A stretch of 64,000 nucleotides of DNA from Amoebophrya sp. A120 (lineage: Eukaryota; Sar; Dinophyceae; Syndiniales; Amoebophryaceae): assembly GCA_905178155.1 (NCBI GenBank), contig CAJINV010000001.1, forward strand, positions 16,120,142-16,184,141, in the 5' to 3' direction. Below the pieces are notes generated by a model. The model made no database searches, had not been told where the DNA came from, and saw nothing but the letters and a program-made list of their open reading frames with translations. Within the stretch, counting starts at the first letter, position 1. Every line of letters starts with the position of its first letter. The translations under genes were made by a program, and so were the position numbers. This document shows positions 34,801-45,536 of the stretch, one piece after another.

Positions 34801-36870
34801 ATGAACAAGACCATCAAAATGAAACGCGTTTGTGTTGCCTTCACCGTTTTCGTGGCGTTGGCGGAGTGCGCGAGCCCGGGAAGTCCGTCTGGAGGGCGTC
34901 GCGCCCCCGCTCCTACTTACTATGATACAGATGTCGTGGCGTCATTGGCGCACGCGCAGAGCCCGCCGGTGCCGCCCACAGGAATTTTTTCGGGCGGCTA
35001 CCCATCGCCTCCGGGCACTCCGACCAGAGGTACTAGTCAAGGCAGCAGGCCGCCTTCGCTGCGACACAGACGCAGGACTCCGAGCCAGGGCAGACTGCCG
35101 CGCGGCACTCCGCCACAGAAAGATACCAAAGGAGCATCGTCATCTCGTTCGCCTCCACCCCGTGCTGCGCGGTTAACGTATGGCACCCCGCCACAGGCAC
35201 CTCAGATGACTACTCCCGATGCAAATGGGCGAAGTTTCCGCGACCCCCCGTCGGGACCAAACCGGCGAGCTGCGCAGCGCGCTGCGGACAACGCGGGGAG
35301 CCTTGAGCTGGCTCCCGTGAGGGCAGCTGCAGCGTTTTACGATTCGCATCCAGATTACTTTCTGGGAGAGGTCGCGCCGCTGTTCACCGGTTCGCAGTTC
35401 CAAGTACCGAGAGAGGATCTTCGGAAGTGCGTTCGGAAAACAGGAAACGACGTATTCAGAGGCTGGACTGCGTTCCTGGACCGCGTGGCGGAGGCGCGCT
35501 TGGAAGCTGGACTGCGTGGTTGTTTGCGGCTGGCGTTTCACAGATTTTGGATGGCGCGCTTGGAGTTAGAGTGGAGCGAAGAGCTACACGACTTCGCGAA
35601 GACGCTTGCGCATTCGAAGCTGCAGGCAAAGGTGTATAAGGTCGGTGACGCCGTCGCGCTGGTGCCAGCAGCAACAGCGCCTACGCGAGCAGAAGCCAAA
35701 TTTCATGACCAGGCAGTGAAGCTTGACTTGCGGCTCGCCGAGCCCGACATGACCTGGGAAAGCGTTGAGGCGGTTGTGGACGTGAAGAAACTGGAGGAAA
35801 GCGGTGCGCAACTGGTGTTCGATGCGTCGCAGCCTGACAAGCACACCCCATTTTTCGCGAAAAACGAGCCGCGCGTCTTTGGGGAGTGCGAGCCCTGGCT
35901 CGGTTTCATTTGGGATCCAAAAGTGAGGGCCAACAAATTTCACGAGACTTTTTACGAACGCGCGGAAAGGACACTGGTCCCGAAGGTCGCGGGCGTCTTT
36001 CGTGAAGTTGTGCGGGATGAGTATCGCGAAATACTTGGGGAGTATCCATTCAGAAGCGAGACTTTTCTCCAAACCTGGTTGACCGAGAACGAACCGGAAA
36101 ATGCATGGCCGCTGAGACATGGTTATGGACCGAAGACACAGTTGACGAAAGTGGCTCTCATGGCATTCGAGAAGACATGGCAGATGGCATCGAAAACCTT
36201 CGAGCTTCGGCGACTCCGGGCGCTCCCGTTTCTTGTGCGGAAGGCCTATCATGGCCGTTTCCAGCGGGAAAGCGCGGTCACGAACGAAGGCCTGCGCGAG
36301 AAGTGGCAGCCGGCCAATCTGGAAAGTCTGCACTCTGTTTGGCGCGATCATCTCACAAATCCGATCACATTGAAAAACCGCAAGGCGACGCTGATCGGCG
36401 CTGGCGAGGACGAGTGGTACCTTTGGGATCTGAACGCGAAAAGGCACTGGCAACACGAAGAAGGTGCAGCCTTAATGCAAGGCAGCCCGAATCACCGGAG
36501 GAAAATGCGAGATGGGTCCGCGTGTCGGCCGCAGGTCACCGACATGAATCTCGTGAAAATGGGTCTGGACGGGTCGCTTGTCGCGAACCGAACCCCTGAA
36601 CTTCGTAGTACGATGAAGATTTCGGCCCTACTGCGAGAACTTCAGGCGGTGCTATCTGGCGAAAAGCAATTTGTCGAGCTCGAGATGCCAAAATTGGACA
36701 GCGACGAGCACCAGGAGGAAGAGAGGAGTCGTGTGCAGGCAGCTCAAGCAAATCGAAATTTGGTCGCTGGTGCTCAACAAAATGCTATTCTCGCAACTCC
36801 CGGCGCCTTCGCTGCTGCCGCAGGTGCCAGGCCGCTTTTCGCCCTTCCGGCGGGGCTGGGGAGGGCATGA
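34801..36870 (+). CDS. Secreted protein of unknown family, paralogue 1
   Basis: Single exon, 689 aa. The N-terminus (MKRVCVAFTVFVALAECAS, from the ATG at 34819; an upstream ATG at 34801 adds six residues) is a clear signal peptide. Residues about 25-140 are Pro, Ser, Thr and Arg rich with repeated GTP, RTPS and SPPP motifs. The rest is a charged, largely helical region that matches the gene at 39951-42668 in several blocks: YFLGE, RKCVRKTGNDV, GCLRLAFHRFWMARLELEW, FAKTLA, AKVY, EPRVFGECE and RRLRALPFLVRKAY. I recognise no known domain. Absence of introns is unusual beside its neighbours. A secreted, lineage-specific protein in repeat-bearing DNA would fit a host-interaction or wall protein, but that is inference only. 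Confidence 0.75.
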   Translation: MNKTIKMKRVCVAFTVFVALAECASPGSPSGGRRAPAPTYYDTDVVASLAHAQSPPVPPTGIFSGGYPSPPGTPTRGTSQGSRPPSLRHRRRTPSQGRLPRGTPPQKDTKGASSSRSPPPRAARLTYGTPPQAPQMTTPDANGRSFRDPPSGPNRRAAQRAADNAGSLELAPVRAAAAFYDSHPDYFLGEVAPLFTGSQFQVPREDLRKCVRKTGNDVFRGWTAFLDRVAEARLEAGLRGCLRLAFHRFWMARLELEWSEELHDFAKTLAHSKLQAKVYKVGDAVALVPAATAPTRAEAKFHDQAVKLDLRLAEPDMTWESVEAVVDVKKLEESGAQLVFDASQPDKHTPFFAKNEPRVFGECEPWLGFIWDPKVRANKFHETFYERAERTLVPKVAGVFREVVRDEYREILGEYPFRSETFLQTWLTENEPENAWPLRHGYGPKTQLTKVALMAFEKTWQMASKTFELRRLRALPFLVRKAYHGRFQRESAVTNEGLREKWQPANLESLHSVWRDHLTNPITLKNRKATLIGAGEDEWYLWDLNAKRHWQHEEGAALMQGSPNHRRKMRDGSACRPQVTDMNLVKMGLDGSLVANRTPELRSTMKISALLRELQAVLSGEKQFVELEMPKLDSDEHQEEERSRVQAAQANRNLVAGAQQNAILATPGAFAAAAGARPLFALPAGLGRA

Positions 36871-37655
36871 ACCTCGCGGGAAGATTGATGCGTGAAACCA
36901 CTGATGCAACCGCGCAGGAGGATGTTGCGGCGCAGTCGCTCTATGTCTGAGCTGCGCCAGGATCTTTCTTTATACCGATTATTTGAGCTCGGAGCAGTAT
37001 CCGATCTATGGAACTTTTTGTGTGAGTGGTAAAAAAAAAGATTTATGAGGGGTATCTACATAATTTTCGTGCTCCGTCTCGCCCGCCTTCCGAAGAAAAT
37101 ATGAAGATCAGGTGGAGCATGACTAACGGTCGCAGGTAACCCAAAAACCTGTCGACTTTCTTAGGGCGTCCTATGTAAAAAGTACCTCTTTATTCGCTTT
37201 GGCAGAGCTTCAATTTAGTATCTTGAATTTTGGTGCTCTAACCACTGCAAAAAAAAGTCACTACAGGAGGGTTTAGCGATTTCGTGGCCGATCCTGGAGC
37301 TGCGCGTGCGTGGCTTCAGTTTCGAGCCCGAGTTGGGGGGCAGATAGACGCCCGCCACTCGATCATGCGAAGTCCGAATTTTCGAGTGATCTTACACAAA
37401 TGAAAGGCGAAAACATTCATTAAAATTTGCATTGCGCGAGGGAGAAAGATGAACAATTAGCTAGTACCTAGCTCAAGATTACTTCAGTAATGTGAACTTG
37501 TCTACTCTAGTAGAACTAGACATTCGCGAGCAAACCAGGCGTCCTGGTCCACGACTAGGCAACACTTTACACTGTATTATTTGTGCGGGGAGACCAAGGG
37601 AGAATGAGAGCCCCGGCTTGCTTGGTCGCGTTGTTCCTTGTTTGCTTTCGTTCTT
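36871..37655. other. Intergenic DNA between secreted paralogue 1 and repeat A
   Basis: No gene seen. The last bases (37618-37655) are unit X, described with repeat A. Confidence 0.5.
37618..37655. repeat. Repeat unit X, copy 1
   Basis: A 38-bp T-rich sequence (begins GGCTTGCTTGGTCGCGTTG in context, contains TTTGCTTTCGTTCTT) that directly abuts repeat A and recurs alone at about 38893-38932. Confidence 0.8.
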
Positions 37656-38124
37656 TATTGCGCAGCAACCAGTCTCGGACTAGAGCCGTTGCTAGCATGC
37701 TCCTCAGATCAATGAGATCCATGAACTAGGTCACAGAACACCGGTAGGTGTAGGATGTAAATACAGGGGTCACACTAGTAGGATCACAGGGATCACACAG
37801 ACAGGACACCACTAGGCTGGTGAGGATGACACCAATGGAATCATGACAAACATGCACACAGTGCCAGAATGGCTTCTGGTCTTCGGGCCAGTAGCTGTAA
37901 GAATCAATTGCCCTGGAACTCCGTAGTACCTACTAGGTAGGTGCTTAGATAGTAACTCTGTTCTCTATCTTAGGACAGCATGCTAGTTCGCATGCCTCGT
38001 CCCTGACGCTTGACACGTCCACAGAGTTATGAGCCCAAGAAGTTCCCCTATTGGGAACGGGTAAGAACTACCAGCCGCCCCCACCTATCCCTGCATAAGA
38101 GTAGGGAATGAGCTCCCCAAGCTC
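37656..38124. repeat. Dispersed structured repeat, copy A
   Basis: About 470 bp shared with 56904-57376. Shared blocks include TATTGCGCAGCAACCAG, GTTGCTAGCATGCTC, CTCTGTTCTCTATCTTAGG, CGCTTGACACGTCCACAG and GTTCCCCTATTGGGAAC. Many short inverted repeats are visible: AGCAAC/GTTGCT, ACCTAC/GTAGGT, CCAGAA/TTCTGG, GTTCCC/GGGAAC and TCCCT/AGGGA. No reading frame is conserved between the copies over the whole length. It could be a non-autonomous mobile element or a structured RNA gene; I do not recognise it. Confidence 0.85.
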
Positions 38125-39950
38125 GTGGCTGTAGTCGCCTCCTTGTGTGGCTAGTCCGCACCTGGAGAGCCATCAAAGCGCAAAGCGCTGGAAAGGGCAA
38201 AAGCCCACTCGAGTAGCGTCTGTCGATGACGTCCGCTGCTACGAGTGTGGAAGGCAAAAGTAAAAGTAGCAACACACACATGGCGGCGCAGCAGCGACGT
38301 CCAGGGTGTTGCAGTGCGTAAATGTTGCCGCAGCTATCGGTAGCTGCGCGCAACTCGAGCAGTCAGTGCCGGTGCAAGTAGCAGCAGCTACTCCAGCACA
38401 CAGCACAGCTCAAGCACCAAGTCCGGGGAGTCCCCCCGAACGCAAGAAGAACGAGATCCGTCCAGGATCTCGATCCAGGATGCAGCACAAGCTGTAAGGA
38501 GCGGCTGCAGATGCAGCTGCAGGCAGTTCAATACGCGGGTCACGTATATTGTGTTTTCTGCACTAGAGCGATTTGCTACTAGTTAGCTTGTTTGGGTTGC
38601 TTACCATTTCCAGTAGAAGTAGACTGGTTTGCTGTAAGAGCGAGGGCCCGTCGAGGTTCTCTAATTTGTTGATGCACAAGTAGCATTCAACGTCAATGCC
38701 CCCGGGTTCACGCACCCGGGCATGCGCAAGCTCATCGAGGGACGCCTCGCGCGCATAGATACACAGACAGGCCTCATTGCCTGCCGTGTATGTGGGTTCG
38801 GTTTGAGCAATTTACTTTGGTCAGGTATACCATCTTGCGGCTTCGCAAGATTTCCTGACAAGATTGCAACGCCAGCTGGGCATGCTCCGACTTGCTTGGT
38901 CGCGTTGTTCCTTGTTTGCTTTCGTTCTTGTCTCGGTGACTGATCTACGGGCGGTTAAAGCGCGGATGAAACTCAATCGGAATCGTCTCAAAGGCAGCAG
39001 CTCTAATATCCTGTAAAGATCCTACTTGAGTTCGGAAATCCCCTGAGAAAAAAAACGATCCCAGCAAGAGCTTCGAGCATGGAATCATTCGGATTCTAGT
39101 TGTCATTCTCCCTGAGACCAGATCCAGATCGATGCGAGCCCTTTCCCTGCGCCTGAAGTCACCACAGACAAACAAAAGATGAAAATGTACGAGTTCGGTA
39201 GAAATATAAATGAAGAAGGTAATGGATCTGGAATCGTAGACCCGATCAAAATAAGCAGGAGGTCCAAACCGCCGAGAGCGCTGAATAATCGTTCAAAATA
39301 AGATTTAGTAGCTAGAAGATACAACTTCAATTTCGGCTAATGCGTTGATGATGATGATGATGGCAATTTCTGCAATGACCCTCACAAAAATTTATTGATG
39401 AATTGGAGTGCGAAATCGGATTCCACCTGGATTGGTCGGTACTTTACTTTGCATGTGCGGCAAGAAAACGGTTTGACAGAAGTTCTTTGAATAAATCATG
39501 ATCATCTCCTTGTTGACAGTGCCTTGAGTCACTCCGCTTTAGACCTTCACCCAAATTACCAAACAGAAATCGCCTAATTGCAGAATTGCTACTTAGACTT
39601 TTCTAAGCTATTCGTATATTCTATTTTCTACCGAATTAGAAACGACAACTCTCCGCTGAAAGGCAAGAACAGCATCGATCGATTCGAAGACTAAAAATCG
39701 CTCCGTCTGACATTTAAAGCACTGCAATTTCAACAGCAATTAATTTGAACCTTCAACCTAGCGAGTATTCACGCCGGGTATATTAATTAACGACTCTTAG
39801 TAGTCTCAGAGTTCTTGTTGGTCCTTTTACTGCTCCACGTCCAATTTGATTCGTGATCACACTACTTGTTGGCGGTAGTACATTTCATACCTGAATAATC
39901 GTACTTTTTTAAGTAGACGTTGCTAGCATCTCAGGATCGACGGCAGAAAA
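38125..39950. other. Repeat-flanked intergenic DNA
   Basis: No supported gene. Unit X recurs at about 38893-38932. A short GATGATGATGATGATG microsatellite lies at about 39347-39362. AT-rich towards 39950. Confidence 0.5.
38893..38932. repeat. Repeat unit X, copy 2
   Basis: Near-identical to 37618-37655 but not followed by repeat A; after it comes GTCTCGGTGACTGATC. Confidence 0.8.
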
Positions 39951-42668
39951 ATGAAAGCTTTCGGGTTCTTTGGCGCCGCTCTAGTGTCGGTGGCCAACGG
40001 GGCCGCACCCTACTTTCATCCATCCGACTGGAACGTTGCATTTTCCTCGTCGCCAACAGGAGACTCGTCGGCGTCAGCAGGACCCTCCTCGTCCTACTTG
40101 GGTTCGGATACTCCTGCCGGATTCCAACCTGGGATACCGCTCGCTCCCACCAAAGAGCAGCCGCGTCGCCGCCGGCGGAGCAGCAGTTCCACCTCTTCCA
40201 GAAGTATTACGTCCAGGTCCCCGGCTCCACGCCGGACTTTCCCGAGTACCCCTCCCCAGACCCCGAGTAGTAAAAATGGCGTTGCACGTTGGCCGGCGAC
40301 GCCGACGCGGAACCAGGTTGCTCGGTCGCCGCAGCAGCCTTCCGGCCGAGCCGTGAGATTTGCAGCTTCATCTCGGACGCCATCTCCAAGCACGACAAGG
40401 GTCTTCGACGCCACAGGATCACCAGTAGGTCCGCCGCGGCAGAGCACGACCAAGACGGCGCGGGCGCTCAACTCTCCGGGATCGCCAGTTACTCCGCAGC
40501 AGACCAGATCCGGAACTGCGCGGGCATTCAACTCTGCGGGATCCCCAGTGGTGCCAGGTGCGCCGTCCTTTTTCTCTACGGGAAGGAGTTTACTTCCGCC
40601 ACAGACGCCCTTCGGACCCAGGCCAGAACCTCGGGTACCAGACACCCCTGGTGCTACAAATGACTCGCCTGGAGGCCTGGATCAGGTGGAAGAGGTAAAG
40701 GACTTCTACAATCGCCTGGCGGACCGGGATGACTACTTTCTTGGCAATCCACAGAACCCGAACGCTGTCAGCTTCACCGACGAACACCCTGAGCCTTTCC
40801 GCGTTGCAGCCGAGTACCAGATGCGAAAGTGTGTGAGGATGGTTCTTAAGGATGCCACTCACGAGTTGCTGTGGTTGCAGAAGCACAATGCCAGGTTTAG
40901 TCCGTTCAGCGTGCACGAGGAGGGAAGTCTCCACCAGAAGGGTAACGGGCCTGAGGTTTTATTCGAGCAGGAGCAGGAACGTAAGAGATCGGCGATCAGA
41001 AATCTAAAGAAGGGTTTGCAGGGCTGTGTGAGTCTGGTGCTGCACAAGTTCTGGCAGGCGCGTTTCCAGCTAGAGTGGAAGACAGAGATCTACAAGTTCG
41101 CGAAAACCCTGGCGAAGGAGGGGGGAGCAAAGGTGTACGAAAGCATTGTGACGACTAACAAAGAAGTGGGAGTTTCGCACTGCGCAGTGACCGGTAGGGA
41201 AATCCCAGTGTATCGTGAGATTCTGAAACTGACGCTGGTGCCGGCTGGCTCTTTTTTAGCGGACGCAGATCCGAAGAAAAACCACGCCGTCTCGATTGAG
41301 CTGCGGGATGAGGAGGACTATGCCACGTGGAAGAACATCCGCGACATCGAGAGTGAGGCCGCGTTTTTGAAGGAGTTCCAGACGGCCACGCCTGTTTTCG
41401 GACGATCGTCGGAACGCTCCGGCGCTGTCGGGCGGGGACCGGGCCGCACTCTCCTCGACGGGGAACCGCGGGCCTTCGGAAACTGTGAGTGGGCCGGAGG
41501 CGAGTCGAACGAAGGGCGCAAGGGCGGGAATTACATGAAGCTTCTCTACAACCCGGCTCTACAGGCCGTGACGAGATTCCTTCAAACCGAGTTTCTCGCC
41601 GTCGCAGAGGAATTTCGTACTGAGGTGCAGACTCTGGACGAACAAGATCTTCCCAAGCTGGAGACTCTGGAGACTCTGGACGAAGTACTAAGCTGGATTG
41701 AACACGTCCTCCTCAGACAGAGACGCATCAGGGGCGTGTTCGACCGGAAATGGTTGGTTGCCGCAAAGGCCTTCGAAGTGCGCCGTCTGCGCGCGCTTCC
41801 GCTTCTGTTGCGGAAAGCCTACCGAAATAGGAAACAGCCAAATGGAGTACCGGCGAATCTCGAACGGCATCTACATTGGAGAAAGTGGAACAGGGGTAAC
41901 ACGTTGGACACGGAAACTGCGTTCGACAGTGCAGACTACCAGAACTATCGGGTCCGGCGGCCACACCCGAACGGCTACAACGCGCAGACCGACAACGGTC
42001 GGCTTGGTAACCACTGGTTCTTGTGGGACCCTCGCCCGGCGGCGAAAGCCGCGCCGCTTCTTCTTCCTGCAATCGGAAATGCGGGTCCTTTTGCGGTTCC
42101 GGACGCTCCACTTGCTTGGGGAGTGGATTCGCTCCACGGAGATGCGACAGATCTGTACAGTGATAATTTGAACAGGGAGACAGGACTTACCCTCGCCACG
42201 CTCGGTCTACAGGACGATAATGACCTGGCCGCTTTCGTACGCGAGCTTTCTACGAACTCGCGAAGCGAGGAAGCGTCGGAAAGCAGTACAAGCGACGCAG
42301 TTGTTCTCCCCGATCGCCAGCCGATGGCGCCAGCCCCAGCTCCCCTGCAACCGATGGGATTCAGGTTCCACCTTCCCCCTTTCATGGGGGCGGGTCCTCC
42401 CGGTGCTGTTCCTTGGGTACTAGCAGCAGGTGACTTACCCCCACCTCCGCTCGTTGCTCCAGCCGGAGACGGGGAAGAGCAGCCCGGTGATATTGCACAT
42501 ATCTTCGGGGGTGGTGCAAACAACATGGCGGCCCTCCAGCAGTTTCTCGGCTTCAACAATCGACCTCCTCCGCCCGTGGCAGAAGCGGTAACTGCAGTGC
42601 CCGAAGAACAACTACTACCAGTTCAAGCGGAAGAAGGACCTGATGAAATTACTAACATACAACCTTGA
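39951..42668 (+). CDS. Secreted protein of unknown family, paralogue 2
   Basis: Single exon, 905 aa. Signal peptide MKAFGFFGAALVSVANGAA. Residues about 25-230 are Ser, Pro, Arg and Thr rich, with three or four copies of an about 22-residue repeat around (N/D)S(P/A)GSPV(T/V)P (about residues 145-210). The core (about 240-730) is shared with the gene at 34801-36870: DYFLGN, RKCVRMVLKDA, GCVSLVLHKFWQARFQLEW, FAKTLA, AKVY, EPRAFGNCE, RRLRALPLLLRKAY, NHWFLWDP and GLTLATLGL. The C-tail is Pro rich (PMAPAPAPLQP, PPPPLVAP) and acidic at the end. No known domain. Like its paralogue it has no intron. Function unknown; secretion is the only firm prediction. Confidence 0.75.
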   Translation: MKAFGFFGAALVSVANGAAPYFHPSDWNVAFSSSPTGDSSASAGPSSSYLGSDTPAGFQPGIPLAPTKEQPRRRRRSSSSTSSRSITSRSPAPRRTFPSTPPQTPSSKNGVARWPATPTRNQVARSPQQPSGRAVRFAASSRTPSPSTTRVFDATGSPVGPPRQSTTKTARALNSPGSPVTPQQTRSGTARAFNSAGSPVVPGAPSFFSTGRSLLPPQTPFGPRPEPRVPDTPGATNDSPGGLDQVEEVKDFYNRLADRDDYFLGNPQNPNAVSFTDEHPEPFRVAAEYQMRKCVRMVLKDATHELLWLQKHNARFSPFSVHEEGSLHQKGNGPEVLFEQEQERKRSAIRNLKKGLQGCVSLVLHKFWQARFQLEWKTEIYKFAKTLAKEGGAKVYESIVTTNKEVGVSHCAVTGREIPVYREILKLTLVPAGSFLADADPKKNHAVSIELRDEEDYATWKNIRDIESEAAFLKEFQTATPVFGRSSERSGAVGRGPGRTLLDGEPRAFGNCEWAGGESNEGRKGGNYMKLLYNPALQAVTRFLQTEFLAVAEEFRTEVQTLDEQDLPKLETLETLDEVLSWIEHVLLRQRRIRGVFDRKWLVAAKAFEVRRLRALPLLLRKAYRNRKQPNGVPANLERHLHWRKWNRGNTLDTETAFDSADYQNYRVRRPHPNGYNAQTDNGRLGNHWFLWDPRPAAKAAPLLLPAIGNAGPFAVPDAPLAWGVDSLHGDATDLYSDNLNRETGLTLATLGLQDDNDLAAFVRELSTNSRSEEASESSTSDAVVLPDRQPMAPAPAPLQPMGFRFHLPPFMGAGPPGAVPWVLAAGDLPPPPLVAPAGDGEEQPGDIAHIFGGGANNMAALQQFLGFNNRPPPPVAEAVTAVPEEQLLPVQAEEGPDEITNIQP

Positions 42669-44000
42669 GTAGATTTCAACTTCTATTCGCTATTTGATTC
42701 TTTTAGAAATTCGTGTAGTCGAATCTATCTATGGTTTTTCTGTGCTCCGTCGAAAATGACAATACCTACTAATAGCTCCTGAACAACAAGTTCGGGCGGA
42801 AGGTCATATCGTCACACTTTTCTAACTCGTAGTGAAAACGGTATCGCTCCATCCATCCATGATTGTGCTGCATTCACACATCTGTCATGCATTCAGTTCC
42901 CATTCGTTATATCGAAAAGGCACTACTGTAGATAAAAAATTAAAACCACTTAAAAGAGTTTTCTTGAAAAGAACAAACAATCTGCATGGGAACGGGGGTT
43001 CGGCTGCCCGCAGAAACAAAAAGCATTGTCTTACTTATTTATTTGACAGCATGACATCTGCCTCCAATTCAATAAATTAAGTTCTAACCACGACAACGTC
43101 GACCGCAGCGTGGATCAAGGTTCGCAGCGTTTATTTGACTAGACAGTACGTTATTTACGTATATGCGCGAAGGAAATGCAATTTCTGATTCGAAGCCGTT
43201 GGTTTTTGAAGCCGGTCTTCTGCTTTTTGCCTTTTGGAACAAGTTTGTCGTATTCATAATCATAGTCAAGCACCGAAATATACTTAATCTGATTACAGTA
43301 AGCATCGTATTTATCGAAGCACTCAGGTTCGAAGTTTTTCCACTGATTTTTTCTGTAGCTCTTTTTGTACGATCAACATTAGACATGATGCACAAAAAAC
43401 CTTAGGAAGAGCGTAATTCAGAAATTTATCACACAGACAGCATTGTTTTGCTCTGTTGTAGACTGGCGAGACTGCCGCCACGTGGCTATGCTCGTCGCAC
43501 GCCGTACAAAGAAAAAGTTGTTCGCAGCGGTTTTTCGCGGGTGGCAGTGTATGTCAGAAGGCTAAGTACGTAGTGCCTGCGATATTGAGAAGGTCGGTCT
43601 TTCGCTTCGCCTTTCGTTGAGGCTAGTTGCAACTAGCGTGATAGCGTATCTTCGTCCTTCTAACGACGTTCGGATTCGCATTCGTGGACCTAAAAGTGAC
43701 ATCGGTTGTCGTACCGCGTACGTGCCGCGTTTGAATTCCATCGGTATTTGCACTCACAGTTCGTTTTTACCTACCGTGTTGATTTCGTGTCGTTCTCCTT
43801 CTGTGTTTGGTCTCTGAAGATTCGTCGATAAAGTACACACAGGATTTTGTCTCGCCTAGACATGATTATATTTTCCCACCCCCTGCTCCTCTTGATGTGG
43901 TCCGCCTCATCGGATCACCCGGCGCTACTTGATTCCTAGAAATCAAAAATTTCTCACCTTAGTCATCCCTCTCCTTACCTTCGAGACATCAACTCTCAGC
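42669..44000. other. Intergenic region, 1.3 kb, no gene seen
   Basis: Short frames only, including one of 80 codons at 43163-43405 with a hydrophobic stretch but no other support. Confidence 0.5.
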
Positions 44001-45536
44001 ATGCGAGAGTTTTTCGAGCGTGTGGCAATGGAGGCCGGGCTGCTCCGGACGGAGTTCGAGCACCTGGCTAACACCGACAAAAGCTTCCTGGCGTCGGTGG
44101 GGCGCGCGGGCCTGGACACCATGGTGATGGTGTCCGATGTGACGCAGTGTGTGGCCTTTTTTGTGTTACTGTACAACCTCCGGCGGTTTCGATCGCTGGT
44201 GGGCGTGAGTGGGCAGACCGTGGCAGCCATCGCGGTGGCCCGCGTCGTGAACTTCCTCGGAGTTTTCGTTTTCGAGGGTGGCAAGGGCCGCCAGCTCAGC
44301 TTCTGGTTGTTCACCTCCGTAGACCTGCTCGCTACCAGTGTGGCCTGCTTCAACCTTTACTCATTTGTGCAGCTGCGGCAAACCTACAATGCCGAGAAAG
44401 ACGACTTCCTGCGCGTACTGCTGGAGAAATTCGGCTTTCAGGGCAAGGTCGCGCAGTACGGTGGAATCTACATCGTATTTCTCTGATTGTGTTTTTCTTT
44501 ATCCGGTTTTTTTCCACTCAAGGAACAAGATTGATAGAATAGCCTAGATTGTGGTATGCAGAGATCTACTTTTGGTTTTCGTTGGCTGAGTCAATGACGT
44601 GAAGATCCATTAGCTTGAAGTCTGTTCGAGTTGGTAAGGTTGAGGGCGACAATGTCCACCGTTCTACAGTTCTGATTGAAGTAATGATCATCCCTGCGTC
44701 CCAGAGCCTGCGGTAAAAGGCTGGGGGCCCGGCGCAAGTAGAGATGCCGCGGTCTCCAGATCTCTGGGACTAGAAAAAATTTGCGACCACTTAATTGATT
44801 CCCGTCTGATCAAGAAGATACTCAGCGCGGGTTAGCCAGGTGGTCTACAAGATGTACAAATTTAACAAAGTGATCTGTACCAACAAGCTCTTCAAAAAAG
44901 CAAAACGACATTTTTATTGTGGTGTTGGTGAAGTCGTTTCCTCATACAGAACTGTCCCCAGCATGCATGCGAAGTAGGTCCATGTCAAAAAAAAACCAGG
45001 TGGCGTTTGTGTTCAGCATTGCGTGGAAGCTTTTTGTAAACAGCGGCTTGGTGTTTAACGTGTTGGGCGGGAAACCGGCAGAAACCATTTCCGCGGAGAC
45101 CATCATTCCGTCCTGGTCCGAGCTGGAAAAAAGCTTTGGGCAGCAATCGACGTTGGCCGGCGTGGAGGAGGAAAGTTTGGTGGTTGGGTGGTACACGGTG
45201 TTCGCCGATTCGCTTGTGATGTGCGGCATGCTGGCGCAAATGCACCTGACGCGGCGCCTGTGCTTCATCCGGGCCCTGCTCGGCGATTTTGTCATCCTCA
45301 TGGCGGCACACAAGCTTGGCCTCTTCTGCTGGTGGCTGCTGTTTGGGCAGGTGGTATCGCTACCTGAGTCGTATACGGACATCAATACGCTACGGTACCA
45401 GCTCCTGAGCTTTGAGTTCATCCACATTTGCATCTACTTTGACTTCTGGGTCTTCTGGGTCCGGTCCGGCGCCGCGAGCTGGTGGTGGACCAAGAGGCAA
45501 AGGGACGAATTCGTAATGCTCTACGACAATGTCTAG
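44001..45536 (+). CDS. Divergent KDEL-receptor (ERD2)-like membrane protein
   Basis: Two exons, 44001-44447 and 45000-45536; 327 aa. About seven hydrophobic segments: VMVSDVTQCVAFFVLLY, VAAIAVARVVNFLGVFVF, FWLFTSVDLLATSVACF, VAFVFSIAWKLFVNSG, WYTVFADSLVMCGMLAQM, FVILMAAHKLGLFCWWL and FEFIHICIYFDFWVFWV. Spacing and motifs resemble ER lumen retention receptors: GVSGQT after TM1 (GISGKS in human), TYNAEKDDF (TYDGNHDTF in human) and the FEF-x5-YFDFW end (YCDFFYLY in human). KDEL receptors return escaped ER proteins from the Golgi. It is longer than the usual about 212 aa, with an insertion between TM4 and TM5. The assignment is by eye. The intron is the longest placed here (552 nt), and the junction K|V (GGCAAG|GTCGCG, CCAG|GTGGCG) is chosen on phase. 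Confidence 0.6.
44448..44999 (+). other. Long intron of the KDEL-receptor-like gene
   Basis: 552 nt against about 90-210 for most introns here. It contains a GC-rich patch at about 44697-44772 (CAGAGCCTGCGGTAAAAGG, GGGGGCCCGGCGCAAG, AGATCTCTGGGAC) that could fold locally. No TIR recognised. An additional small exon inside cannot be excluded. Confidence 0.5.
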
